From: Magnolia sinica
Lineage: Eukaryota; Streptophyta; Magnoliopsida; Magnoliales; Magnoliaceae
DNA: 64,000 nt
NCBI RefSeq assembly: GCF_029962835.1
Contig: NC_080577.1
Location: forward strand, 3,596,001-3,660,000
Direction of reading: 5' to 3'
Under the pieces are notes generated by a model. That model ran no database searches. It saw only the letters and a program-made list of their open reading frames with translations, and was not told the origin of the DNA. This document shows positions 12,701 through 24,300 of this stretch, piece by piece; position 1 is the stretch's first letter; each line of letters begins with the position of its first letter. The translations under genes and the position numbers were made by a program.

Positions 12701-15700
12701 GCACCACGGTAGTTAGCCCTTGGATGAAGGGAGGGCTTCGCACCCAATTAGGCTTCACAACTCAGAGAGGAGGAGAACGCAGAATTTTTATTAATATTCA
12801 ATGAATCAAAAGAACTACAGGGGGTGCCTATTTATAGGGAAAACCCTATACCCCTAAACTCGCGCCATGTGCGCAACCTATTATTTGGCGATGAAGTAAA
12901 CTAAAATAAAAACCAAACGAAGAAATCTAAAGCGTTCATGATGCTCTAAATAATAACAATAAGCAAAACCTAAAATATGAAATCAATCCGACTAGTGCGC
13001 CACGATTATGAGATCTCATGATGGACTTTTCTCGACTATCGGGCCCACTCTTTGAATCAAAACTCCGTCTTCTAATTAGGAGGCCCTCCCTGAACGTTGT
13101 CATCGAGCCAGATCGACGGTGGGGCTCTCCTTCGTATGTACATGCATAGGGGGCGGCCGGCGTGCGTGCGCGTGATGTCCCCATCAATCTCCCCGGCTGC
13201 AAAGATTTCGCCAATGAAATAAAACTCCTGAACCGCTCCAGGATGTCAGAAGCAAGTCTCTGAAGCTCTTCCTCAGTGAGCCACGTACTGTCTAAAGCTG
13301 GGCGTGACTTCCATTTAACCAGGTATTTCTGAAACCCACCGTCCGACGTTGAAACTATCTGATGGTCCAGGATATCATCTATTTTTTCTCTGGGCGTGTG
13401 AAGGCTAGGTATGGGAGGTAGAGGCTGGGAAGAAAGGTCGTGAAGAGTAACTATGGGAAGTAGAGGCTGGAAAAGTGGGCCGGGACGGGTAGGTATGGGA
13501 CAGAGGTTGAGAAAATGGGTCGGGAATGGTAGGTATGGGAGGTAGAGGCTGAGAAAATGGGCCAGGATGGGTAGGTATGGGATATAGAGGCTGAGAAAAT
13601 GGGTCGAGAAAGGTAAGTATGAGAGGTAGAGGTTGGGAAGATGGGTCGGGAGGGGGCCATGGATCAAGGGATAAATCTGGGGAATCAGAATGGGTGGGCG
13701 AAGGGTCAGACAAAGTAGCAGTGGTCCCCTGAAAAGTAACTAGATCCTTCACATTGAATGCAGAACTAATTCCCATGGAAGGTGGAAGATCTACCTCATA
13801 CGCATTGAGACCGTTTCGTTTTATAATTTTGAAAACTTACGAACGGCTTTCAGAGGATACCACTCGGGCCTGATATGGACTATCACAGAGTCTCCAATAT
13901 TGAATTCTTTGAAACGTTCATGTTGGTCTGCAGAAAATTTGTAATGTTCATTACTAGTAGTGATCTTCTGCCTGATTTCTTGATGCCATGAATGAATGTG
14001 ATGCGCAAAAGACTCTGCAGGCTCTGACGGCCTATGGGACTGACATAGGGACGATATCAATAGGTTTTTCAGGTTTATAACCAGTAACGACTTCATAAGA
14101 AATAAGACCTGTGGACCTATCGACAGAATTATTAAAAGCAAACTCGGCTGTAGGTATTACGGTGTCCCATATTCTGGTGTGCTCTATATCCCTCCTAGGG
14201 GAGACTCATCCGGTAGATCATTAGGAAAGACATCACGTAATTCATCCATTACCGGAATGACCTTAGTGGGTAACTCTACACTAGCCTCTGGGGCGCTTTC
14301 TCCAATCACAAGGCCGCACATGTTGTACCCCTCAAAATAGTGTTCTTGATGTCCCTCATGGGGTGGGTGCACGGGTGCACGCCCATAATTGATTCCTTGA
14401 CCAACTCCATTCATTGGTCTATCCTCCAGGTCACCTGCCTGAGATTGGACATCTACCTCAATGGTGGGGTTTGTCCTGGCGATGGTCTTTAGTCGGGTAA
14501 TGCGCACATCAAGTTGTTCAAAGCATTGATCCATTTCCAAGTGCTTATCCAAAGACTCGATCTGTTGGGACAACTTGTTTGGTGACTCTAGCAGTTATTC
14601 CATGTTTAGTGTAGGGTGCAAACCAAAATTCAGCAATATAGTTGTCAAAATATAAGAATTTTTTTTTATATTTTATTTTATTTAATATTTTTTAAGAAAC
14701 GACCTAGTTTCTAAAAACGAAAAAGGAAAGTTTCTGAAAACAAATTAGGAAAGTTTCTAAAAAAGCAACCTAGTTTCTATAAACGAAAAAAAGGAACGTT
14801 TCTAAAAACAAATTAGGAAAGTTTCTAAAAAAGCAACCTAGTTTCTAAAAACGAAAAAAGAAATTTTTCTAAAAACAAATTAGGAAAGTTTCTATATAAA
14901 AAAAACAACCTAGTTTCTAAAAAAAGAAAAAGGAAAGTTTCTAAAAATAGAAAGTAAGTTAGTTTCTAAAAAAGAAAAAGGAAAGTAAACTAGTTTCTAA
15001 AAAGAGAAAGGAAAGGAAATTAGTTTCTAAAAACAAATTAAGAAAGCTTCTAAAAATTTAGTTTCTAAAAACAGAAAAGGAAAGTTTCTAAACCTAGAAA
15101 TAGAAAACTAAGTTAATTTCTAAAATAATTCAAATAAGTGGTTAATAGAAAATTTCAGCAGCTTATGTTAGGATTTATGGACCTCTAAACAGTCATATAT
15201 GATGAGAATTAATGCGTAATGGACATAAACAACTAAACCCTAAACATGTAATGTATTTCCCTATAAGAACCGTAAGCTCTGATACTAAATTTGATGCAGG
15301 ACAATCAACCACTTGCTCTAAAAGCTCGAGCTTTTAGAGCAAGTGGTTAATTGTCCTGCATCAAATTGGTATCAGAGCAGGAGGTCTCGTGTTTGAGACT
15401 CCTCACCGGAGGTGATTAATGCAGGGTCATTTTCACACTGAGCTCGAGTGGGGTCGCCTGTGGGATGCAGGGGCACACTCGGGGTGGGGACCCATGCGAT
15501 TTGGGGCCCACGGGGGAGGTCTCGTGTTCGAGACTCCTTACCAGGGGTAATTAATGCGCATTTCATACCGGGCTCGAGTGGGGTAGCATACGGGATGCGG
15601 GGACACACTTGGGGTGGGCGGCCCATGTGATCTGGGGCCCACGAAGGGGGTTCGGCCGAGGTCCTAACCCATGAGATGTGGGGCTTGGGCTATGAGATAA

Positions 15701-18318
15701 AGGGATTAATTCGCCATATTCTAACAGTTCGAGCTTTTAGAGCAAGTGGTTAATTGTCTTGCATCAGGTTATACGTATGTTTGAGAAATATCTCGCTAGA
15801 TGAAAATGTCGTTATTTATTGCCTTACCCTTATAAAGGCCACCCTCTCTAATTTGCCATTGTATTTCATGTCCTTATATAGATGCCCGGCGTTAGTTTTA
15901 GTTACCTTAGAAAAATTAAGATGTGATTTCCTATGGTATGGTAAGGAGGAAAAGTAGAAATTTCATCCCGTTGAAGGGAAACAGGTGTGCAAGCATTTTC
16001 AAGAAGGTGGTGCAGGGGTAAAGGATCTTAAGATGATGAATTGGGCTCTTCTTGGGAAGTGGACCTGGAGATTAGGGACAGAAGGAGGGAGTCTTTGGAA
16101 CAAGATTATCAAAAGTAAATATGGCAGGTCAGTAGGTGGCTGGTGGACAAAAGACTCATCCTCTTATAGGGCCTCGGCTCTCTGGAGGGGAATCTTATAT
16201 ATGAAAAAGGAGGTTCTCAAAGGCGTTGGTTTTGAGTTAGGAAAGGGAGATAATATTCGTTTTTTGGGGAAGACATGGGTGGGAGATGTGCCTCTGAAAG
16301 AAGGTTTTCCGAATATTTTTCTCCTGGCCCCTAAGCAAGACATTTCTGTGACTGCTTGCTATTATGTTTCGGCTGGCAAAATAGAGTGGAATTTGGTTTG
16401 CAGAAGGAACCTTCAAGATTGGGAGGTCAGTGAGTATGTGGATCTTCTTGAATGCATTTATAGATCTAAGCCTAATCAGTTAAGTGCAGATAGACTTCTC
16501 TGGAGACCGGAAAAATCTAGCAGGTTTTCAGTCAAATCTCTTTACTATCTGCTCCATACCAATCAGTTTGCTATAGATGATCATGTGTCAAAACATATAT
16601 GGAAATATCCGGCCCCTCCTAAGATAGTGTCCTTTGGATGGTTGGTTGGAAAAAAGAAGATTCTTACGGTTGATAATTTGAGGAAAAGGGGAATGATATT
16701 AGTTAATATCTGCTTACGTTGTATGGGGGATGAAGAATCGGTCAATCACCTTCTCGTTCACTGCCCTTTTATTGCTAAAATTTGGTCTGAATTTTGTTCT
16801 CGATTCAGGATCAATTGGTGTCTTTCTGGCTTGGCGGATCTTCTTCTAAAAGCATGGCATGGGGTGAGGATAAGAAAGAAAAGGACTCGGATATGGAGAA
16901 TGGCCATTCTCACAGTTTGGTGGTCCGTTTGGAAAGAAAGAAATGGGAGATGCTTTAGAGATGTTTCAAACTCTGTCGAGGTTGTCGCCTCCAAGGCAAA
17001 GTGTTTGATGATAGAATGGGCTGCTCATGTAGATTTTTTGAAGGGTTATGACCTTCTCTTTCATGGAGTCTAGTAGAATCTGCTTTCTCAGTGGATCCTC
17101 TCTCCTTTTCTGTACTTTTTTCCTTTTTCTTTTATATATATATATATATCGTCATCTTTCAAAAATAAAAAATAAAAAATCCTGCTAGGCTATTGTGAGT
17201 AATTCTTCAAGGAAGTAGTGTTATATAAATTGTCAATGTGTTATCTTTGCTATAACTGCTTCTGTTAAATTTTAAGATATGAAGGATTTGTGAATTACAA
17301 ATAACTATCTTTAATGCATAGTTGTATGGCTCTATTCTTACTTGGGCTATGCTGACCATGATTATTAGATGCCATTGGATCTGGTAGCCGATTTTATTGA
17401 TACCTCTATGTTTTCTGAAGTCATATCTCTATTCCAGGTGGGCAGCCATTGCTTTAACAACTTTAATGATTCGATGTGCTACAGCCCCTCTTCTAATAAA
17501 TCAACTCAAAGCAACTTCAAAACTTACTGTAAGTTGCATTTGTTGCTTCATCTCTAGTCGTCAATATTTTTTTTTGAAATGATTCATCTCTAGTTGTCAT
17601 GTTTGCTTAATTCACCAAAAAGTTGTTGATATCAAGCCTTCAAATTCAATTGTTCTTTAGTGTTGATTTTTTGGATTGTAATATTCTTTGATGCACAAAG
17701 TATTATCCCACCCACCTGCACCTGCTACACATGCACACCCCATCTGCACGCACCCACACACCCACCCACACACCCACACACAGACATGCCCACATACAAT
17801 CACATATTTGCATGCATGCATACACCTAACAGGCACACACACACACATGGTAATATTCATAGTGTTGACACTACCATAAGTTACATTAGTGTCAACCTCT
17901 GTGGGGCCCACTGTGATGCACACACTAGATCCAACCCATCCACCAGGTTCCCCTTCAATGTTAGGCCATAGGGCCAAAAAATCAGCCTGATTGGAAACTT
18001 AGGAGGGCCACACCATTGGGAACAACTGGGAGAAAACACCCAACCAATAAAACTTTTGAGACTGTTGGGCTCACCATGTTCTGTATGTGCCATCCAAACA
18101 ATGATCTGGTGCAGCACACAAGGATGAAGGAGCTCTGAAAGCCAGGCCATTCCAAGACTCAGGTGGGCCATTCCTGTGATTTGGAGTTTTTAGGCATGAT
18201 TTCACACTATTCTCTTTTGTGCAGCCACCTGAGTTGGAGATTGACTGGATTTTTGGGCTCAAGGGTGAACATGATGGGGTGCACATGACGGATGGAATCG
18301 ATGTCATGCAGCCATCTT

Positions 18319-18352
<34 letters not shown>

Positions 18353-21300
18353 TACATACTACGTGTGGATATTTGTATATGTATATATACATGTAGATAC
18401 TAGATATACAATTATGCATAAGGGAAGCTTACCATATATGTGTGTTTAGTACACACACAGCCACATTAATGTATGTATAGCTTAGATGATGACGATGGCG
18501 AATATATGTATGTATATGTGTCTGTATTTGTTTCTACATGTATATGTATGTATACATGTATTCTCGTGGATTGGACTAAGCACCTTTCATGGGGTGACTA
18601 AGTTCTTGGCAGTTTGAATTTTATTGGAAATTTGGACTGGAAACTGGAACCAGTACTGTCGGTGATGCTTATATGTTCCTAAACTAAACTACTGGTTTGG
18701 TGTGGGGATTAGAGGATAGATCATGAAATAATCCCTGACGAGCTGTTTCCAAGTTATATATTTTTCTATCAAGTTCATGTAATACAGTAGAGTTGGATGA
18801 TGAGTCAAGTTCGGGGATGATGACTGGTTCTCACTTCCCTTCTTCTTCTTCTTCTTTGTTTTTTTTTTTTTTTTTTTGTGAATTGAGGAAAACTCTTGCA
18901 TCTGTTAATGCCTTACTATAATTGTGGATGTTCATCTCAACTTTACACCATTCTGCAGGTGTCAGCTCACACTTATTTTTTGGAAGTTTTGTCTTGCTGC
19001 CTTTTGTTTTTTTGAGTTTGTTTTTGTTAATAGTAGATGAGCCATCATTGCTTTGCCAATTCACATGCCTTTGTGGCAATATACTTTTTCTTGCATGGTC
19101 CAATCTTTGGTTCAGTATTTCTTGCAAGCGGTGATCCATGCTTCGTTTCCTCTGTCATACTGACATGCTGAGAAGAAAATGTGGTGTCATTTTCTTATTT
19201 GCCGTCATCCTCTTACTGCGCAATTCTTCATTTTTAAAATTGTTTTACATAGTTCTTTTCTGCCATTGCATTGTAGATTATCTTACAAAATTTTACCCAA
19301 TTGTTAGTGATGTATGTTTATTGCCACAGCAAATGAGGCCACATATGGAGGAGATCAAACAACAGATGGAAGATGTAAGTTTTGAACATCTGGTTTTATT
19401 TGTGAAACTTCATTCTGAGTACTAAAGGCTCTCCTAGGTTTCTTGCCTGCTTCACACTCTCTTTGCCCTGCATTTACATATGCCGGCCTTTTGCAGTCAA
19501 TGGACCCTAAGGCTGCAGCAGAGGGTCAGAAAAGAATGATGGCGCTATTCCAGGAGTAAGCAACTTTTTACAACTGACTTTCACTGACAGATGGGATTCC
19601 AACATGATTTAGAATGACAGAGAACTCAATGTAGAGCATAATTTTGTTTTAAATTTAATGAAACTACAAAAACATTTTTGTTTATATGAGCTTTGCTAAG
19701 TGCATGCACGTGTGCAATAAAGCTCATGTACTTGCCACACATGTGCCAGCATGGCGCACAGTTGCAAGATCCAATCCATACATCATTTTGGTCTGACATT
19801 TTGCATGTTTTCCCAAAAGTAAATTTGGCCTGCTCAGTACGAAGCCCCAATATTGGAAACAGGTGGATGGGTTGGAAAACTTCAGCCCAGTTTTTCATAG
19901 TTGTTCATTTGTTGTGCAAACTGTGGCCCATCTGACCAGTGGATCAACCTGATTCTTGGGCTAGGGCATCGGTATAGTGGTGCCGTTCTGATGGATGGAT
20001 TGGATTTCGGACCTATCATGCATGCTGGCACAAGTGTGATGTGTATGCTAGGAGAGGTATCCACACCAGTAGTACACTTTTCTTTCCGTTATGTTACGTT
20101 TCTGGTTGTTATCCATGACCACATGGTTATCTACATAACACATAGGAGAGGTTCATTAGCTTCAACATGAAAAGGTTGTTTCTAGTTTTTATCTGTGACA
20201 ACAGAGGATTGATTTTTTCAGTTCACAGTTATTCTTATTTTCATTTTTCTCTAACGATCTGATATCAGACACATTAACCGTCATGAACATTTTTTTTTTT
20301 CCAGTTATAGATAATGATATAGTAGCCAAATTTGACCATTCTTTTTTATCCTTATATTTAGAGGTGTTATATAAAGTGTGAATGCACTTTTCTGGATCAG
20401 TATGCATTTGGTGATCTATATCACATTTTTTTAATGAATAATCTATGTCATGCATTTGGTGAACTACATCACACAGTTCCTCTTTCATTGACCTTGTTAC
20501 TCTTAACTACTCCGTTCTCCTGTTTGTTAACTATTGGTGACTGTAGGTATGGGGTCACCCCATTTACTCCATTGAAGGGGCTTTTTATCCAAGGTCCTGT
20601 TTTCATCAGCTTTTACTTAGCTGTAAGATCTTTAATATCTTCACTCTTGGTTCTCTTATTTAATAGTTATTTCTATGTCGTCGTCATCATCATCATCATC
20701 ATCATCATCATGGCATTGTTATAGTCTTTATGGATCCTGTTTTTCCAATCAAGCAAAAAGAATATCTGAGCCTGGGTTTGACCTGGGGATGTCTAGCGTG
20801 TGATGACCAACTACACGATCCAGACTTTGTCATCTTTATGTTCAAAATTAAATATTTCTATATGTGCCCAAACACTTATTATGTTGATTCATGCATTGTT
20901 TGCTACCAATGTTTGAAAATTTTGAATGACCATTGCCATCCATCCTTTTTTTTTTTTTGAATCCTTGATTAATTTCTTGCTTCTGATTCCTTTTCTTTTA
21001 CTCATCTTTTTTGTAGGTCACAAACATGGTTGAGAAAGTTCCATCTTTTAAAGGAGGTGGGGCATTCTGGTTTTCTGATCTGACAACTCCTGATACCCTA
21101 TATATCTTTCCAGTTTTGACAGCATTGTCGTTCTTGCTAACTGTGGAGGTAGGCATCTTTCATTGCAAAATGTTTTGACTGTGGATATTGTTTTGATAAA
21201 TGATTCAAGTTTCCTTTATAGCTGGATATATGATTCCGTCACTACATCTTTACATCGATTGGTTTATTTCTGAAATAGATGGAAGTTTCTATCTTCAATG

Positions 21301-24300
21301 CAAAACTTCTGACTTCTTTTAATGGTTACACGGGAAATTTTGTTAGTCCATTTTTATTCTCGTGATGAGATTCACAAGAACTGTTTATTATACTAATACT
21401 TTCTTTGGAAGACCCTCAGGTCAGCACAAAGGTGATTGAAGCGGAAGTCTGTGAAATAGGATTGACATTATGTGGCTGAAGTCGTCTTACACACACTCAC
21501 ACTCAGACGAGACACACACACACAAAAGTGCTTTCCTTGGGGCCCGTTTGGATGTTGTCTTGTATAGTTGGACTAACAGTTCTATTCCTTGATCCATGTT
21601 TGTTAAATACTTAGAATAGAGAGTAAAGATGGAATGTGACACGTGAGGAGCTTAAGATGGTTGGGGGCAAATGTAACATTTATGGCATATGTGCACGTTG
21701 ACACGTGGCTCATGTAAGGCACTCGAAGATCGTGGTGACATGTGAGGCACATTTGGGGAGCCTTAACATGGATGGTCACATGTGTGATACATTTGGCACA
21801 TGTAATGCATATGCATGGAATATTATGTTCCCACCTATGCCAAATTAGGGATAAGCTTTCATCATCTTTATTTATTTCACCTTTTCAGCAAGGATATGCA
21901 ATCCTCGCTAACAGTCAAATTTTGGGACATTATTTGTATTTTCATCGGTTCTTGTGCATAAATAGGCTTGACAAATTATGGACAAATTGTCTACCTGGGA
22001 TACCTTGTGACGCGCACAACTTTGCTTACATCCAAAGGGCCCCTTGATTTCTTGGTTTTTTTCTAGCAAAATAGTTGGTTGGGTTGGAGAACATAGTCAT
22101 CTGGCCTAACAGAACTTGCATAAGTATCACTGCACGAAATATGGATAGTAAAAATTGAATGCCGATATGGAGTTGTACTCTGCCCTTACAATGTGATTGA
22201 CTATTTTAGGTGTGACTGCAATATTGTGGTTGTAACACAGTTCTGTCCTAGAGGTTTAACCCAGGCATTGAGAGTCAGTAATGTATACTGTGGATATTTA
22301 AATGATGGAAAAACGCGAAGCTTGCTCATGCACGTAAGAAGGACTCTGACTTGCCCTTTCTTATATGTTCACATAGTTGATGGGACTCACACATCTGCAG
22401 ATGGTACCTTGTTCTACTTTGGGTACTGCATGTGTGACCAGCCAATGGGCAACTCTCACTTGCACAAGTAAGATTAGCAGGGCTTGTGAATTATATGGGA
22501 GAAAATGTGGAGGTGAGTCTCCGTGAGGAGATTGTGAGATATTATGGATATCTGAACCATTTCTTTTGTGTTACCTATTGGGGGCTTAACTTTGTGCTAA
22601 CCATCTGAAGCACTAATAGATTCTGTGCTAAAGAGGGCTGAAGGGGCTCGCATTTTGGAAGCACCAACTCGTTTCTTTTGGTGGTTGTATCACCTTGATG
22701 GAATCAATCAACAGATGTTAAACTTGTATTCAAAGTGGAATAATCAAATTATAATGGACTGAAAAAAGGAAGAAGACTGTAATGCTGATTGATTGGAAGC
22801 AGAACAGACTGAAGCGGCTGTAACTGTTGTGGCTAATAAGAATCTGATTTCTGGTAACTTCAGCAGCATGGTGTACCCAACTACAGCTAATTGAATCCCA
22901 AGAGACCAAATATTTAAGCAGACAACTGACAGAAATATGACAGATTCTAGAGTTTTGAAATAGGAACTAAATTCTGTTGTGAGTAGACTGAATGAAGAAG
23001 CAAAGTGGTTAAACAAATAGAGCGGTTGAAGCAAATTTGAAGTGAGAACAAAATTGAAGCAAAAAGAAACTAACATATCGTCTGTCACAAGTTCCCGAAA
23101 CATCGGAACTTGCTCTGATACTACGATTGATACAGGACAGCTTCTGAAACATGACTGCAATATAGAAGCAGAAAATGGAATGCCAGTGCACAAAGGATTC
23201 AACACAGCCTGAAATATAAATTTCCAGATTACTCCTTCAAGCATTTCTATAACTGTACCTTGAACTTCACACACTATTCACTGAAATGCAATGAAGGTAT
23301 TCAATAATGGTAACAGTGGCTGTAATGGCCAGTCTTATGGCCGTTATGACACAGGCCTTAACGTTCAAAATATTTTTTTGAGGAAGAAAAATATGGGACC
23401 AATACAACCATCGCAGGCCCATTACAGGCCATTTTCTCCAGAACAGGTGTTTTTTTTTTTGTTTTGTTTTTTTAATTTTAATTTTAATTTATTTAAGACA
23501 CAGGGTATCCCTGCCCCTTTTGAGGAGAGACTATTCCTTGCGGATACACGCAATCACCCACAGCCGCATGTATCGGGTAATGCCGAAGAGGGGAGTCAAA
23601 CCTACACTTGTATTGTAGGGAGTAAACCTACGGTGATGGCCGCTCACCCAAACCTCAATTGGGTTATAGAACGGGTGTTACAACCCTGTATCACATAATG
23701 GGTCCCACCATTACTGTTACTTAACCATTTTTTAATATCGTGTGTGTAATCTCTGACTTGATATCATATAGAACGAAGAGAATTGGATGGTACAATAAGG
23801 AATAGACTTCTAGTGGAGCTAAACCACTATAGAACTAGAAGTGTCTCACTCCTAGATAGGGGGAAAAGAGAGAGTATGTCTCCAATATGCCAATTGCAGG
23901 AAAAAGAAAATAAGGGGTTTACTTCATCAAATCTGTCTTAGGGGCCTTTTGGATGCAAACAAAGCAATTTTCCTGCACAAATTGTCTCGAGTAGACAACT
24001 TGTAAATGGTTTATCAAACTCATTTATACAGAGGATTGATGAAAATATTTTCTCAAAATTTGACATGAGCAAGAATAGTATTTCTTTGCTAAAAAGGTGG
24101 AATAAAGGTAAGGAAAACTTATCTCAAGATCTGTACATGCGGGAACACAATGTTCCATGCACATGCATCACATGTGCCAAAATGTGCCCTTATCCATGTT
24201 AAAGCATCCCACATGTGCCATGGTTAGTTTTGAAGCGCCTTGTGCCACATGTTAATGTGGACATGTGCCATAAATGCTATACGTGCCACAAATTATCTTA

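Larger units (their letters stand above)
11923..15766. mobile_element. LTR-type composite fossil nested in the LINE, with inverted ends
   Basis: The LINE sequence is interrupted between GGTTA (11918-11922) and GGTTA (15767-15771), a five-base target-site duplication. The insert begins TGATGCGGGACAATTAACC and ends with the inverse, GGTTAATTGTCTTGCATCA, so it has TG...CA ends that are inverted copies of one another over about 37 bases. Inside are a minus-strand Ty3/gypsy remnant, a tandem array, a long central palindrome (15276-15378) and a 135-base tandem repeat. A primer-binding-site-like TGGTATCAGAGC follows one internal copy of the end. Broken and internally deleted. Confidence 0.7.
8752..17073 (+). 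pseudogene. LINE ORF2 remnant: endonuclease, reverse transcriptase, zf-RVT domain
   Basis: Starts at ATG 8752 with [12 protein letters not shown] and CLQETKV (APE-type endonuclease). The frame is lost near 9045 and resumes with [16 protein letters not shown] and SDHCLV by 9182-9450. Reverse transcriptase runs 10591-11523 with [54 protein letters not shown] and the catalytic HVQFADD at about 11365. A TAA at 11104 replaces the Gln seen in the second LINE copy. The 3' part, 15772-17073, holds the zf-RVT region with [26 protein letters not shown] and [22 protein letters not shown]. Interrupting events: a hAT-like insert (9897-10460), a tandem duplication (11231-11803) and a composite element (11923-15766). 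Not a host gene. Confidence 0.88.
6340..17180 (+). mobile_element. L1-type LINE, near full length, interrupted by three later events
   Basis: A non-LTR retrotransposon in the same orientation as OXA1. Order: ORF1 with an RNA-binding domain, ORF2 with an APE-type endonuclease, reverse transcriptase and a C-terminal zf-RVT region, then a 3' end with (TA)n and an A-rich AAAATAAAAAATAAAAAAT tail at about 17161-17180. Removing the hAT-like insert, the internal duplication and the 3.8-kb composite leaves about 6 kb, normal for plant L1. Stops and frame changes show that it is dead. The target-site duplication was not found, so the 5' boundary is approximate (just before the ORF1 ATG at 6348). Confidence 0.88.
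5515..17437. other. OXA1 intron 2 (about 11.9 kb), mostly one L1 LINE
   Basis: The flanking exons join in phase (N-W-W across the splice). The first 800 bases and the last 250 bases are non-coding, AT-rich sequence without a recognised element, apart from a short GTAACGGTAAC-type tract at about 6297-6335. The rest is the nested LINE described separately. Confidence 0.85.

Noticed and set aside
15380-15480. Functional tRNA gene
   Set aside because: A B-box-like word is present, but no cloverleaf with acceptor and anticodon arms can be drawn.
11924-15765. DNA transposon with 37-base terminal inverted repeats
   Set aside because: The inverted ends first suggested this, but the TG...CA termini, the five-base duplication and the adjacent primer-binding-like sites favour an LTR-type origin.
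15985-17073. 362-codon open frame as a host gene
   Set aside because: It contains the zf-RVT region and continues the LINE ORF2 interrupted upstream; a parallel copy exists at 32269-33680.
22744-23274. 176-codon open frame on the minus strand
   Set aside because: No recognisable motif, no splice partners, and it overlaps a possible LTR leader fragment and an OXA1 intron.
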